Shown: piece after piece, positions 1-8,873 of the stretch
How positions within the stretch are numbered: position 1 is the first letter of the stretch
How the letters are laid out: the number at the start of each line of letters is the position of its first letter
From: Chthoniobacterales bacterium
GTDB taxonomy: Bacteria; Verrucomicrobiota; Verrucomicrobiia; Chthoniobacterales; DYNR01
Length of the DNA: 56,616 nucleotides
Assembly: GCA_026418675.1 (NCBI GenBank)
Contig: JAOAAX010000013.1
Coordinates: 1 to 56,616 of the forward strand
Reading direction: 5' to 3'
The notes under the pieces: generated by a model
What the model saw: only the letters and a program-made list of their open reading frames with translations
Told to the model about the DNA's origin: nothing
Database searches by the model: none
Translations under genes and position numbers: made by a program

Positions 1-1
1 G

Positions 2-130
2 CGCGACATGGCGGACGAGGAGGAGCGATGGCAAACCCTCTACGATTGGCTCCTCGACCACGGCCTGACGCCGGAGGACGCCGCGGACTGGGCCGACCGG
101 CTGCTTGAGGAGCGAGGGGAGGAGGACTAG
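2..130 (+). CDS. C-terminal end of an acidic hypothetical protein (partial)
   Basis: An open frame enters from the left edge and ends with TAG at 128-130. An internal ATG at 8 could instead begin a 40-residue protein. The peptide is rich in Asp, Glu, Trp and Leu (DWLLDHGLTPEDAADWAD is its core), and I recognise no family. The first 120 bases are 70% G+C by my count, higher than the genes that follow. Its stop overlaps the stop of the converging methyltransferase gene by two bases (127-129 against 128-130), which suggests a real tail-to-tail gene end. Too little is visible to assign a function. Confidence 0.4.
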   Translation, partial: RDMADEEERWQTLYDWLLDHGLTPEDAADWADRLLEERGEED

Positions 131-1740
131 GAGGGGGAAAGGCACATAAAGCCGAGCCGGTAAAGGCGAGGAAGGGTATTTTGGAGGAGGATGGAGACGG
201 TTTCGCGGAGGCGGATGGGATCCTCGATGGGCTTGTCGTTTTCGTTGATGGTAAACTCGCGAGCTTCAGCGGCGGAGGAAAGCTTGAGCTGGAGGGCAGT
301 GGAGTCGTGGGTTCCATCGCAGAGTTGGACGAGTTTGTTAGCGAAGGGGTCGCTGGGGATCATTTCCCCGCGCTGGTTAGTGAGGCGCTGGCTGGTATGG
401 GCTTGCCAGCGGGTGAAGGGGAGGGCTTCGGGAAGTTGGGAGGAAGCTTTACGGTAGTTGAGTGGGGCGGTGTAGAAGTCCACGATTTTGCGGAAGGCCC
501 AGGAAACGAGTGCGGTTTGGAGCTGGGAGCGGAGGGTTTCGCGAGTTATTCCCTCGGGGAGAGGGGCAGCATCGAGGGCTTTTTCAATGACTTCCCTGCA
601 GGAGACGGCATGATAGCCCTGCTCCCAAATGGAACGCAGGAGGGACTTGCCAAAAGGCTCCGTCAGGCGGATTTCGCCGCCGGCAGGGTATTTGTAGATG
701 GCGTCCTCGGATGGAGGGGCGTCGGGGTTTGAGAGTTCCACAAGCGGAGAAATGTAGAATTGCTCGACAAGGGAGGGGTCAATGTTGCGGTTGATAGGCA
801 CCTCTTTGTGGACAAGGAGGGTGGAGCGGAACATGCGGTTGCGAATGAAATCCATGTATTGCTCGACGTCAACCTGTGGGAGTTTGAGTTTGCGGAGGGT
901 TTCGGCGGCCTGCGGGGGGAGGTTTTCGGTGAGCATGGTGCTGAGCTCCGCTTCGCCGAGGTATTGGAGGTCGTGCTTAGCGGCTTGAGCGAGGAAGTCC
1001 ACGAAGTAGAGCGGGCGGTTTTCGTCTTCGAGGAATTCGTGGGCGATGTAGCTGTCGTCGCAACGGGAGAAGAGCTCGAGCTCGCCGCGGAGGTGCTTGC
1101 CGTAGGCGGTGTTTTCGTCGCAGGCTTCGGCAAGGAATTTTAAGAGGGCACGGGATTGCTGGACTTTTTGGTTGATGTCGGGGAAGTTGCGGGTGTGCAT
1201 GATCATCATGTCGCGGAGGGCGCCGCGGAAACGCCATCCGGGAAGGCAATTGTAGCTGACGTAAGCGACGCCCTGCGGGGCGAGGTTTTCGCGGCAGATG
1301 CGGAGGATGGCATCCTGAACTTCGTCGGGGACCCAAGAGTAGAGGCCATGAGCGATGATGAAATCGAATTTGCCATAATCGGGACCGACTTGCGCGAGGT
1401 TGTCGGCGATGAGGCGAACGTTTTTGATGCCGGTAAGGCCGAGGATGTTTTCGCCTTCTGTGATTTGGCGGCGAGAGAGGTCCACGCCGACAAATTCGGC
1501 ATCGGGGTAGCATTGCGCCATAGCCATGAGGTTGGCGCCTTGAGCGCAGGCCAGTTCTAACACACGGGCATTTTCCGGGTTTTTTGCCGGGACACCAAAG
1601 AGGCGGGCGATAGCGCCAAGCTTTCCGATGTGGGTTTGGGCAAAGGTCAGCATGGGGTAGGGGAGGATGTCGTAAGGGGTCGACTGACCGTTCACACCTG
1701 TGGATTTTGTGACAGCTGGAGGAGTTGTCTCAGTTTGCAT
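127..1740 (-). CDS. SAM-dependent methyltransferase with regulatory domain (PKMT-like)
   Basis: 537-residue class I methyltransferase of the 'methyltransferase regulatory domain' type, the family that includes the rickettsial outer-membrane-protein lysine methyltransferases. SAM motif I is VLELACAQGAN at about residues 60-70, with the acidic end of strand 2 at D87 (FVGVDLS). The post-I segment FDFIIAHGLYSW follows near 125. A helical regulatory region lies around 215-300, and a winged-helix-like tail follows. It starts with ATG at 1740. It is the last gene of a leftward cluster, 202 bp after the TolC gene, and probably has its own promoter (1836-1864). Context suggests that its substrate is an exported or envelope protein, but this is inference. 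A degenerate relative lies at 8874-10058 at the other end of the cluster. Confidence 0.8.
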   Translation of the reverse strand: MQTETTPPAVTKSTGVNGQSTPYDILPYPMLTFAQTHIGKLGAIARLFGVPAKNPENARVLELACAQGANLMAMAQCYPDAEFVGVDLSRRQITEGENILGLTGIKNVRLIADNLAQVGPDYGKFDFIIAHGLYSWVPDEVQDAILRICRENLAPQGVAYVSYNCLPGWRFRGALRDMMIMHTRNFPDINQKVQQSRALLKFLAEACDENTAYGKHLRGELELFSRCDDSYIAHEFLEDENRPLYFVDFLAQAAKHDLQYLGEAELSTMLTENLPPQAAETLRKLKLPQVDVEQYMDFIRNRMFRSTLLVHKEVPINRNIDPSLVEQFYISPLVELSNPDAPPSEDAIYKYPAGGEIRLTEPFGKSLLRSIWEQGYHAVSCREVIEKALDAAPLPEGITRETLRSQLQTALVSWAFRKIVDFYTAPLNYRKASSQLPEALPFTRWQAHTSQRLTNQRGEMIPSDPFANKLVQLCDGTHDSTALQLKLSSAAEAREFTINENDKPIEDPIRLRETVSILLQNTLPRLYRLGFMCLSPS

Positions 1741-1835
1741 AATTCTGGATTAATCCTGGAAATTCAGCGTAGGGAAAAGAGAGGAATTCTGGTCCGAAAA
1801 GGGGGTGTGCACAAGAGAAAAAAAGAGTGAAATTT

Positions 1836-1864
1836 TTTACAATCACTAGCAGCAGCGCGGTCAA
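1836..1864 (-). promoter_or_regulatory. Candidate sigma-70 type promoter for the methyltransferase gene
   Basis: Read on the minus strand, TTGACC (1859-1864) is followed after 17 bases by TGTAAA (1836-1841). The -35 matches five of six consensus bases and the -10 four of six, with ideal spacing. It lies in the 202-bp gap between the TolC gene and the methyltransferase start at 1740, giving a leader of about 90 nt. This would let the methyltransferase be expressed apart from the export genes. It rests on motif match only. Confidence 0.45.
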
Positions 1865-1942
1865 GGAGTTTTATCGGCCGTTTGTGGTATTTTTTTGAGG
1901 GGACAGAGCGGCGGAAGCGGCACGAGGAGAGGAAAGGGATGG

Positions 1943-3853
1943 TTAATTTCGCAAAGGGGGGGAAGGGGCCAAGGTGGGAGAAGAAGGGGACGGGGAGGGG
2001 AGCGGAGCTTTCCTAGTATGGGAAGTGAAGTTTTTCCTGCGGCCCGGGGAAGGGGCAAGGTCGCGCCAAGCTTCTTTCTCGAGAGTAAAGCCAAAATAGG
2101 AATGGAGGGTGCCTTGGCGGAGATGGAGCTGGATAAGGTTTTTGGCATGGTCAGCCAATGCAGAATTGAGCTGGAGGCGGGCAAGGGCAAGGGAATTCTG
2201 GATGCGGAGGACATCAAAGCTGGTCGTGCGACCTTCTTCGAGGAGACGATTAGCGGATTGAAGGGAGCGAGTGGCAAGCTCGACAGCACGCCGGGCAGTG
2301 GATATGCGCTCGCGCGCAAGGAGGAGACGCGAGCAGATAGCATCAATTTCGGAAGAAAGAGCGTTCTGAAGATTCTGAAGGAAGAAAACGTTGCGCTGGC
2401 GGTCGAATTTGGCAGAAGCAAGCTGGGCACGCGCTTGGACGTTGCCAAGAGGAATGGAAAGAACTACAGCTGCTGAAAAATCTGTGCCCTGGCCGCTGAA
2501 GGAGTCCTCAATAGAGTTGGGATAGGAAGAGGAAGTAGAAAGGCCAGCCAAGCCAAGCTGGATGGAGAGATCGGGGAGTGTCTGGTTGCGATAATAGCGG
2601 ATAGTTACGTCGGATTTCTCGATGTATGTGCGTGCAATGAGGAGCTGGGGATTGTGCTGGAAGGCAATGAAGCGAGATTCGTCGCGGTTTGGAGTGAAGG
2701 GGAAGTAGGGGATGGGGTCAGCCGGGCGAAGGTCGGTCCACTGTTGGAGGGAGTTTGGGGAGGAGATAAGTGAGCGGAAAGTGGACATGCGGGTAGCTAA
2801 TTCGGAGCTAGCCGTGTAGAAGTCGTCTTCGCGGGATTTGACGGCGCTGAGGGCCTCGAGGACGTCGAATTGGGACATGCGGCCGTGGAGGACGCGGCGC
2901 TGGTTTTCGTAGGCGAGACGCTGGGCGAGGCGGATGTTGTCGGAACGGACGAGGAGGTTTTCGTTAGCAAGTGCGAGGTCGATGTAAGCGGCGGCGACAT
3001 CGGCGAGGACACGCTCGACTTCTGCACGCCATTCGAGCCAGCCGATGTGGCGGTCGAGACGAGCGAGGGCAACGGGAGCGAGGTTGGCGGCAGGGCCGAA
3101 GTTGCGGAGGAGGGGCTGGGAGAGGCGAAAGCCGACCGCACCGGAGTATTCAGGATAAAAGAGAGCGGGAAGGCCGCGGATGTTGGTTTCGTTGCGGAGT
3201 TCGTCGAAGTTGAGATAGAATTCGTAACTCGTTCCGAGAGGGAAAAGGCCACTAAGGGAGATGCGGTTGAAAAAATTCTGGGAATCGTAGAGGTTGGGCT
3301 GGAGGAGGATGCGCTGGTTGGGGGAGGGTTGGGGACGTTCCTGGCCGCGGAGGATGGCTAGGAGTTCCTCGAGTTGCTCGAGGAGGGAGAGCTGAGTTTG
3401 GGTGACGGTTCCGCCTGTAGCGATGTATTGGGCGGCATTCTGAGGGGTGTTGGTGTAGCTGTAGCGAGTGGAGAGGGATAGGGTAGGGTCGAAACGGCCG
3501 AAGGCAGCCTGGACTTGAGCGTTGGCAATTTCCGGGTTGAGACGGCGGGCCTTGATGAGAGGATTGTTCTGGAGGGCCTCAAGGAGAGCCTCCTGAAGAG
3601 TGATCCGGCGGATTTCAACGCCGAAGATGTGCTCGGGAGCAACAAAAAGGGAGTCGAGGGTAAGTTCGAGGTCGGCAGGTTGGGAGAGGGGAGATGGACC
3701 AGGCGGGGGTGAAGAGGAAGAGGAGGGCTGAGAGTCGGCAGAAGCAGGCGCGGGGGAAGGTTCGGCTTGGGCCAGAGCGGGGAGCGAGAGGCAAAACGGG
3801 AGGAGGAACGCAGCAATGAGGAGGGGGAAGAGGAAACGGGCCGGCTTTTTCAC
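1943..3853 (-). CDS. TolC-family outer-membrane efflux protein
   Basis: 636-residue outer membrane factor. A signal peptide (basic MKKPAR, hydrophobic stretch, cleavage probably after ALA at about residue 28) is followed by a Pro/Ser-rich linker to about 60. Two outer-membrane-efflux repeats follow, with long coiled-coil helices (for example LAYENQRRVLHGRMSQFDV and the repeat-like TRSLQSANRLLEEGRTTSFDV), as expected for a trimeric channel-tunnel. It starts with GTG at 3853, 34 bp after the M50/HlyD gene, so it probably shares that transcript. The C-terminal 40 residues are Pro/Ser-rich and extend beyond the usual fold. It would form the outer-membrane exit of the apparatus encoded upstream. 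The family is clear; the cargo is unknown. Confidence 0.88.
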   Translation of the reverse strand: MKKPARFLFPLLIAAFLLPFCLSLPALAQAEPSPAPASADSQPSSSSSPPPGPSPLSQPADLELTLDSLFVAPEHIFGVEIRRITLQEALLEALQNNPLIKARRLNPEIANAQVQAAFGRFDPTLSLSTRYSYTNTPQNAAQYIATGGTVTQTQLSLLEQLEELLAILRGQERPQPSPNQRILLQPNLYDSQNFFNRISLSGLFPLGTSYEFYLNFDELRNETNIRGLPALFYPEYSGAVGFRLSQPLLRNFGPAANLAPVALARLDRHIGWLEWRAEVERVLADVAAAYIDLALANENLLVRSDNIRLAQRLAYENQRRVLHGRMSQFDVLEALSAVKSREDDFYTASSELATRMSTFRSLISSPNSLQQWTDLRPADPIPYFPFTPNRDESRFIAFQHNPQLLIARTYIEKSDVTIRYYRNQTLPDLSIQLGLAGLSTSSSYPNSIEDSFSGQGTDFSAAVVLSIPLGNVQARAQLASAKFDRQRNVFFLQNLQNALSSEIDAICSRLLLARERISTARRAVELATRSLQSANRLLEEGRTTSFDVLRIQNSLALARLQLNSALADHAKNLIQLHLRQGTLHSYFGFTLEKEAWRDLAPSPGRRKNFTSHTRKAPLPSPSPSSPTLAPSPPLRN

Positions 3854-3887
3854 AGGTTTAGCAGATCCAAGCTTTGGGAGGAGGGAG

Positions 3888-6113
3888 TTAGAGTTGGTAA
3901 TCTTTGCGGAGTTTGTTGACGAACCAACGGTGGATGCGCCAGGCGAGGTTGTGCCAGCCGGCCGAAATTTTGATGCGGCCAGACATGCCTGGACGTAAGG
4001 TTGGATCGGATTGATCGAGCAAAACTATCGCTTCGTAAAAGGGACTTGCAGTCAGATGAGCATAGGAACCATCGGGGCGGAGCGCTTGAGATGCCTGGAG
4101 GGGAACCGTGCCTCCAGCACCATTTCCAAGGGCATCATGGGGGAGGATGCGTTCGGCAATTGGGCTTACGGAAATGACACGGCCAGTGTAGGTTTTGGCA
4201 GGGTCGGCCAGAAGACAAAGCGAAGCGCGGTCCCCAGGACGGATAATTGCAGCAGCAGTTTCGCTCAGTGGAACAAAAATGCGAGTTGGCCCCTCGGGGA
4301 GGATTTCAAAGACTACAGAGCCGGATTGGATGAGTTCGCCAAGTTTTTCCTCGGAAGGGGCAGAGAGGATCGTGCCCGAAACAGGAGCGAAGAGTTCGAG
4401 CGAATGGATGCGGGAAGAGAGCTCGTGCTCCTGCGCTCGGAGTTGAGCAATGAGGAAACGTGCAGAGGCGAGAGTCTCTTCGAGGTTGTTGGCAAGGGAG
4501 TAGGATTCGAGGATTTGGTGGGCACGGAGGGAACCGCGAACATCGTTGAGGGAAGCTGTGAGCTTGGGATTCTCAAGCCGCGCAAGGAGTTGACCACTCT
4601 GGACATAGTTGCCCTCTTTTTCAGAGATGGAGCGAAGGAAGCCATCCGCACCCGGGGAAACAGGGACAACCGTGTCTTTGGAAATGATGCACGAAGTGCG
4701 GAAATGATAGGGGAATGGAATGAGGAAAATAGCAGCTAGAACAAAAGCGATAAGGACGAGGCGCTTGAAAAGGAAAGCCTTGCTTGCACCAAGGCGGAGA
4801 GCCTGCTTGACCGCCTTGTAAATACCCACAAAGGGAAGAACAAGACTGTAGAAAAGAGTAATGAAAGCGCCAATCTGAAGGAGGCGGTGGAGGCCGTATT
4901 CGCGAAAGTAATAGTCAATAATAAGGAGGATGCCAAAGGTGACACTGATGAGCCAAAGGTAACAGGCAATAGAATAAAAACTAAGCCGGTAGCGGAGGGA
5001 TTGTGCAATCGGATCAGGTGTTGCCAGCCGATAGCCAGTAAGGAATTCGGCTACACGAGAGAAGAAAAAGCGGTCGGCACGTTCGCGAAGGTTGGGGATT
5101 TCAAGGAAGTCGGAGAGAGCATAGTAGCCATCGTATTTCATAAGGGGATTGAGATTCATGAGAATCGTGGAAACACTGCAAACAATCATGACATTGAAGG
5201 AGAGTTGATTGAGGAGCCCTGGCTCCGTAATGACCCAAAGGATAGCAGCAAAGGAAGCTAGGAATAATTCGACGTAAATGCCGGCAAGGGTGACAAAGAA
5301 GCGATGCCACTTGTTCGGAAACGTCCAGCTATCCGTTGCATCGCAGAAGAGATACGGAGTGAAGACAATGCACATGAAGCCCATGTCGTGGACTTCACCC
5401 CCATAATGTTTGCAGGAAAGGCCGTGCCCGAATTCATGGCAAATTTTGACAAAGATGGAAACAATCCAGAGGTAGATGAGGTTTTGAAGGGAGAAGAAAT
5501 CAGGGGTTTTTGCGATAGCTTCGTCCCAATTTAAAATGAGGGTGAGAATAGCAGTAAGCAAAAGGACAAAGAGGATAATAATGGCGGATTTCGTCCAGAG
5601 GAAAGAAGTTGCTTTGGAGAGACGGAGGAGGATGATGTCAGGGTCGAGTAAGGAAATTTTGAAGGAGGTAATCTTGCCGAGGTGGCGGAGGAGGGAGGTT
5701 TTGCGAAGGAGGTCGCGTTGGCGCTGGTTAAGATTGTTGGCCAGGGAGAGGGCACGGTCGCTGTCGAGCTCGAGTAAGCTCATCATGAGGAAGGAGTTGA
5801 GAATGTTGCGAAGTTCGGCGCGCGTCAGTGTGCCCTTGCCAAAGGATTCATCAATTAGGAGAAGTAAGTCATTTTCGGTTGTCAAACCATCGAGATGTGA
5901 AGCAATAAAATACTCGAGAGGCCCAAGACGATAGTAGCGAAGGGAGACAGGGTCCTTGATGACATAGCTGACTCTGCCTCGATAGGTGTGCTTGCGAATG
6001 TGAAGGTCGCGCCGGAGACGGGGCAAGCGGGGATTGTCGCGGAAGGCGAAATTCCGCGGCTGCGAAAATGGGACGCGATTGCCCAGCGAATGGACAGTAG
6101 AAGCAGATGTCAT
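3888..6113 (-). CDS. M50 site-2-protease-like membrane metalloprotease fused to an HlyD-type adaptor domain
   Basis: 741 residues. Residues 36-115 form a small domain resembling the PqqD/RiPP-recognition winged helix often found ahead of peptidase M50 in such proteins. The first membrane helix is at about 172-195. The zinc motif HEFGH is at 226-230, and the third ligand motif NPLMKYDGYY is at 322-331 with D328, so the active site looks intact. Further membrane helices follow to about 475. Residues 500-741 contain a biotinyl-lipoyl-like segment (VSPGADGFLRSISEKEGNYV), a coiled coil and a beta-barrel segment, as in membrane fusion proteins. It starts with ATG at 6113, overlapping the previous gene's stop by four bases, so the two are translationally coupled. 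It could cleave and hand over a substrate to the TolC channel; that role is inferred. The precursor is not visible. Confidence 0.8.
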   Translation of the reverse strand: MTSASTVHSLGNRVPFSQPRNFAFRDNPRLPRLRRDLHIRKHTYRGRVSYVIKDPVSLRYYRLGPLEYFIASHLDGLTTENDLLLLIDESFGKGTLTRAELRNILNSFLMMSLLELDSDRALSLANNLNQRQRDLLRKTSLLRHLGKITSFKISLLDPDIILLRLSKATSFLWTKSAIIILFVLLLTAILTLILNWDEAIAKTPDFFSLQNLIYLWIVSIFVKICHEFGHGLSCKHYGGEVHDMGFMCIVFTPYLFCDATDSWTFPNKWHRFFVTLAGIYVELFLASFAAILWVITEPGLLNQLSFNVMIVCSVSTILMNLNPLMKYDGYYALSDFLEIPNLRERADRFFFSRVAEFLTGYRLATPDPIAQSLRYRLSFYSIACYLWLISVTFGILLIIDYYFREYGLHRLLQIGAFITLFYSLVLPFVGIYKAVKQALRLGASKAFLFKRLVLIAFVLAAIFLIPFPYHFRTSCIISKDTVVPVSPGADGFLRSISEKEGNYVQSGQLLARLENPKLTASLNDVRGSLRAHQILESYSLANNLEETLASARFLIAQLRAQEHELSSRIHSLELFAPVSGTILSAPSEEKLGELIQSGSVVFEILPEGPTRIFVPLSETAAAIIRPGDRASLCLLADPAKTYTGRVISVSPIAERILPHDALGNGAGGTVPLQASQALRPDGSYAHLTASPFYEAIVLLDQSDPTLRPGMSGRIKISAGWHNLAWRIHRWFVNKLRKDYQL

Positions 6114-6970
6114 TGTGAAGGGAGGAATTGGACGCGCGCACGAATGCCCGTTGGAACAGATGTGGGTGTATCGGAGGGAGTGCGGAGAGCAATTTTGACG
6201 CGGAAGATGCCCGTGCCAGGGTCAACAACGGGGTCGGCGAATTCTATGTTACCTTCCAGGGTTTCGGGGTTGTCCCCAAGCAAGGGTGTGACGAGAACAG
6301 TCTGGCCACGGTGAACCTTCGGAAGATGGATGGCTTCGAGATAGACAAGCGCAATCATGTCGTAGCAGTTGGCAATGTCTGCAAGAGTTTCAAAGCGCTG
6401 GACAGATTCGCCGGGCTTTTTGTGAATTCGGAGGATGTGGCCGGGGAATGGAGCTTTTAGGATGTGATAGTCCTTTTGGAGGGTAGCCAGGCCAAGGTTG
6501 GCCTCGGCAGCGGCTTTTTCGATTTCGGCACGCTCGAATTCCGTTCGGCTGATGAGGTTCTCGGCTAAGAGGCGGCGGGCAGATTCGAGATCGTTGGCCG
6601 CTTTGCGCGCAGATTGTTCGGCGAATCGGACGCGGAGTTGCTGTTCACGGGCATTGAGAGTGAGGATGGGTTCGTTTTTTTGGACAAATTGGCCTTCTTT
6701 TACGAGGATTTCCTCAACGACACCATCTACCTGGGAAGCGAGTTTAGCTTGGTTGCGTGGAAGGAGGAGGCCTTCAGCAGTCAGGATTGGGTAGGGGGTA
6801 GGAGAGGGAGAGGCCTGCGGCGGAAGCTCTTGGGCTTGTTGGGCGTGTTCAGCGGAAGGTTCCGGAGTGGGCGAAGGAGGGGATTCAATGGGCGGAACGA
6901 CATCCGCAAAACATGGTAAGACAAGAAGGAAGAGCAAGAAGATTTTTATTGGGGTATTAAAGGAGAACAT
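6110..6970 (-). CDS. Periplasmic adaptor subunit (HlyD/RND-type membrane fusion protein)
   Basis: 286 residues, short for the family. An N-terminal signal sequence (IFLLFLLVLPCFA) is followed by a Pro-rich spacer to about residue 65. A lipoyl half-motif (ASQVDGVVEEILVKEGQFV) comes next, then an alpha-helical hairpin (about 105-155), the second lipoyl half (APFPGHILRIHKKPGESV) and a beta-barrel domain. The VLPC sequence resembles a lipobox but has Pro at -1, so lipidation is doubtful. It starts with ATG at 6970, overlaps the upstream GAF/HlyD gene by 14 bases and the downstream M50 gene by four. In RND systems such proteins join an inner-membrane pump to TolC. No pump is encoded here, so the partner may be the M50 or GAF/HlyD protein. 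Confidence 0.82.
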   Translation of the reverse strand: MFSFNTPIKIFLLFLLVLPCFADVVPPIESPPSPTPEPSAEHAQQAQELPPQASPSPTPYPILTAEGLLLPRNQAKLASQVDGVVEEILVKEGQFVQKNEPILTLNAREQQLRVRFAEQSARKAANDLESARRLLAENLISRTEFERAEIEKAAAEANLGLATLQKDYHILKAPFPGHILRIHKKPGESVQRFETLADIANCYDMIALVYLEAIHLPKVHRGQTVLVTPLLGDNPETLEGNIEFADPVVDPGTGIFRVKIALRTPSDTPTSVPTGIRARVQFLPSQ

Positions 6971-8867
6971 GGATTCGGAGCCAGTTTAGAAAAGCCCGCA
7001 TAAGGAGATAGCCAGCGGGAAGTGTGCCGAGATGGATTTTTGCCCGGCCTTCAAAACCGTAACGGAACTTTTGCTGTGAGTCGGAAGGGGGAAGGGGAAC
7101 GCGGATTTGGAAGCAGTTGCGGTTTTTTATTACTTCGGCAATAGGGCTGACCTGCGAAAGGGAAGTTATTTGAGCGTGAAATTTTTGTGTCGGAAGGCTC
7201 GAGAGGAGAAAACGCACGGAAAGGGATTGGCCTTTGAGGAGGCGGGAAGTAAGGAGAGCAATGTCGCTCTCGGGAACCTTAATGACAAGTTCCCAAGAGG
7301 ATGGGACGCCAACGATGGCAAGTTGGGTGCCAGGCTGAATTAGGGTGCCCAGGGCTTCTTTGAGTTGGGGAGCATAGAGGATACCCTCCATAGGAGCGCG
7401 AAGGGTCGTTTTTCGAAGTTGATCCTGCCAAAAAGCGATTTGCGAGCGGACACGCTCGAGGTTCATCTCGGCTATGCGTGCTTGGGCGCGGTTGTCAAGC
7501 GAACGGTAGTGATCGGCTTCGGTGCGATAACGGTTTGCCTCTTGACCGAGAACTTCGAGTTGGCGGCGAATTTCGAGGTCGTCGAGTTGAGCGAGGGGTT
7601 GTTGGGCAGAAACCGCTTGGCCATTTTGCACATAGATATGATTGAGGATACCGGAGACTTCACTGACAACTTGGACGCGCTGGATGGGATAAATGGTGCA
7701 GTCGCCCGTAAGATCATGAGACCAGGGAAAGAAACAGAGAAAGAAGGTGACAAGAGTGGGGATGAGGAAACGCTTGCGGAAGAAAAAGGAACGGAGAGTA
7801 GGATAGCGAAGGAGGAAGTTGTGAAGGCGACGGAGCTGACGGTAGAAAGGAAGGGCATTGAGTTGGTCTGCACTGTAAAGCGCTGGAGCACAATGATGGG
7901 CAACAGAAAGGGCCTGGTTGAGCCGGTGAGGGTCTTCGCCTTCAAATTGTTGGAATTCGGCGAGAAGCATGCCGACGTTCTTTTCACCGACTTTCATCGG
8001 AATTACCGCAAGCGCCTCGGCATCGGTGTAATAGAAGAAGTCGCCTATGTTGCCTTGCTGCTGGGTTCTGGGGTCTTTCTTCTTGTAAACGCTTGGTGAT
8101 CCATAGCTGAAGATTTCTTTAGCAGCCATCGCCATGGAGCGCAAAAGCGCACTCTTGGGTTCGGGAGTGGACATGTGCGAGATCGCAAGGAGGCGAGGTT
8201 CCTTGCCCTTGAGAGGTGGGAGGAAAATCGCACAGCGCTTACAGCCTATGATTTCGTGGCAGAGATTGACCATTTTTAAGCCGAGAGTCTCCAGGTCCAT
8301 CTCGCCAGTGATGGAGGAGAGAAGCTTTACCATGCGTTGAACCTGCTCCAATGACTCAGCAGCCCGGGCCAGCCGGTTATTTCGCAAAACCAAAGCACAT
8401 AGGCCCGCGGCGGAAGAGAAAAACTCAATGGCCTGCTGGAGAGAGTCGGGAGGGAAATCGTTTCTGAGCCAAGTAAGCTGCACACCCTGGAGTGGATCTT
8501 GAGTGCCCGGTAAGCCAGATAGCATGGGCACAAAAAGGAGATAAAGAGGAGATTCGTTGGTAAGTGACGACGGCGAATTCTGTGGATAAGCAATTATGGG
8601 TTGAAGGGTAGCGCCAACACGTGAAACCAAATCTTGAATGTGCTTTTTCTGGGAGGGCGAGGATTCATAGAGGATTTCAGAGGTGTCGGATCCACCAAAA
8701 AGCGCAAATTCGCCAGAGTGGTGCCCCCAAATCGCGCAACCACGAAAGCCATGAAAAATCGCAATCGCCTGAAGGTAAAGTTGGAAAAATTGCTCCAGCG
8801 CAAGAGGCGTGTTGGCCATCTGCGCAATGCGGCGAAGAGCTTCTTGGAGGTCAGCTGGATGGGTCAT
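6957..8867 (-). CDS. Two-GAF cytoplasmic sensor fused through one membrane helix to an HlyD-like periplasmic adaptor
   Basis: 636 residues. Residues 1-165 and 180-335 each read as a GAF-like domain (the second includes EIIGCKRCAIFLPP and AVIPMKVGEKNVGMLLAEF). A helical linker follows, then a single membrane helix at about 367-381. Residues 390-636 form a membrane-fusion module: lipoyl segment (VVSEVSGILNHIYVQNGQAV), coiled coil, second lipoyl half (LRAPMEGILYAPQ) and beta-barrel. The predicted topology puts the GAF domains in the cytoplasm and the adaptor in the periplasm. It starts with ATG at 8867, six bases after the stop of the degenerate methyltransferase, and overlaps the next gene by 14 bases. 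The architecture suggests that an export complex is gated by a cytoplasmic signal; the ligand is unknown. Confidence 0.75.
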   Translation of the reverse strand: MTHPADLQEALRRIAQMANTPLALEQFFQLYLQAIAIFHGFRGCAIWGHHSGEFALFGGSDTSEILYESSPSQKKHIQDLVSRVGATLQPIIAYPQNSPSSLTNESPLYLLFVPMLSGLPGTQDPLQGVQLTWLRNDFPPDSLQQAIEFFSSAAGLCALVLRNNRLARAAESLEQVQRMVKLLSSITGEMDLETLGLKMVNLCHEIIGCKRCAIFLPPLKGKEPRLLAISHMSTPEPKSALLRSMAMAAKEIFSYGSPSVYKKKDPRTQQQGNIGDFFYYTDAEALAVIPMKVGEKNVGMLLAEFQQFEGEDPHRLNQALSVAHHCAPALYSADQLNALPFYRQLRRLHNFLLRYPTLRSFFFRKRFLIPTLVTFFLCFFPWSHDLTGDCTIYPIQRVQVVSEVSGILNHIYVQNGQAVSAQQPLAQLDDLEIRRQLEVLGQEANRYRTEADHYRSLDNRAQARIAEMNLERVRSQIAFWQDQLRKTTLRAPMEGILYAPQLKEALGTLIQPGTQLAIVGVPSSWELVIKVPESDIALLTSRLLKGQSLSVRFLLSSLPTQKFHAQITSLSQVSPIAEVIKNRNCFQIRVPLPPSDSQQKFRYGFEGRAKIHLGTLPAGYLLMRAFLNWLRIHVLL

Positions 8868-8873
8868 GCAGGA

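Noticed and set aside
663-1133. Ser/Thr/Pro-rich minus-strand frame inside the methyltransferase gene
   Set aside because: Shadow frame; the 537-residue frame has clear motifs throughout.
1861-2448. Long minus-strand frame overlapping the 3' part of the TolC gene
   Set aside because: Ser/Pro/Leu-rich translation in another frame of a well-supported gene; typical of C-rich coding strands here.
6110-6970. Adaptor as a lipoprotein
   Set aside because: The VLPC site has Pro at -1 instead of a small residue, so the lipobox is not canonical.
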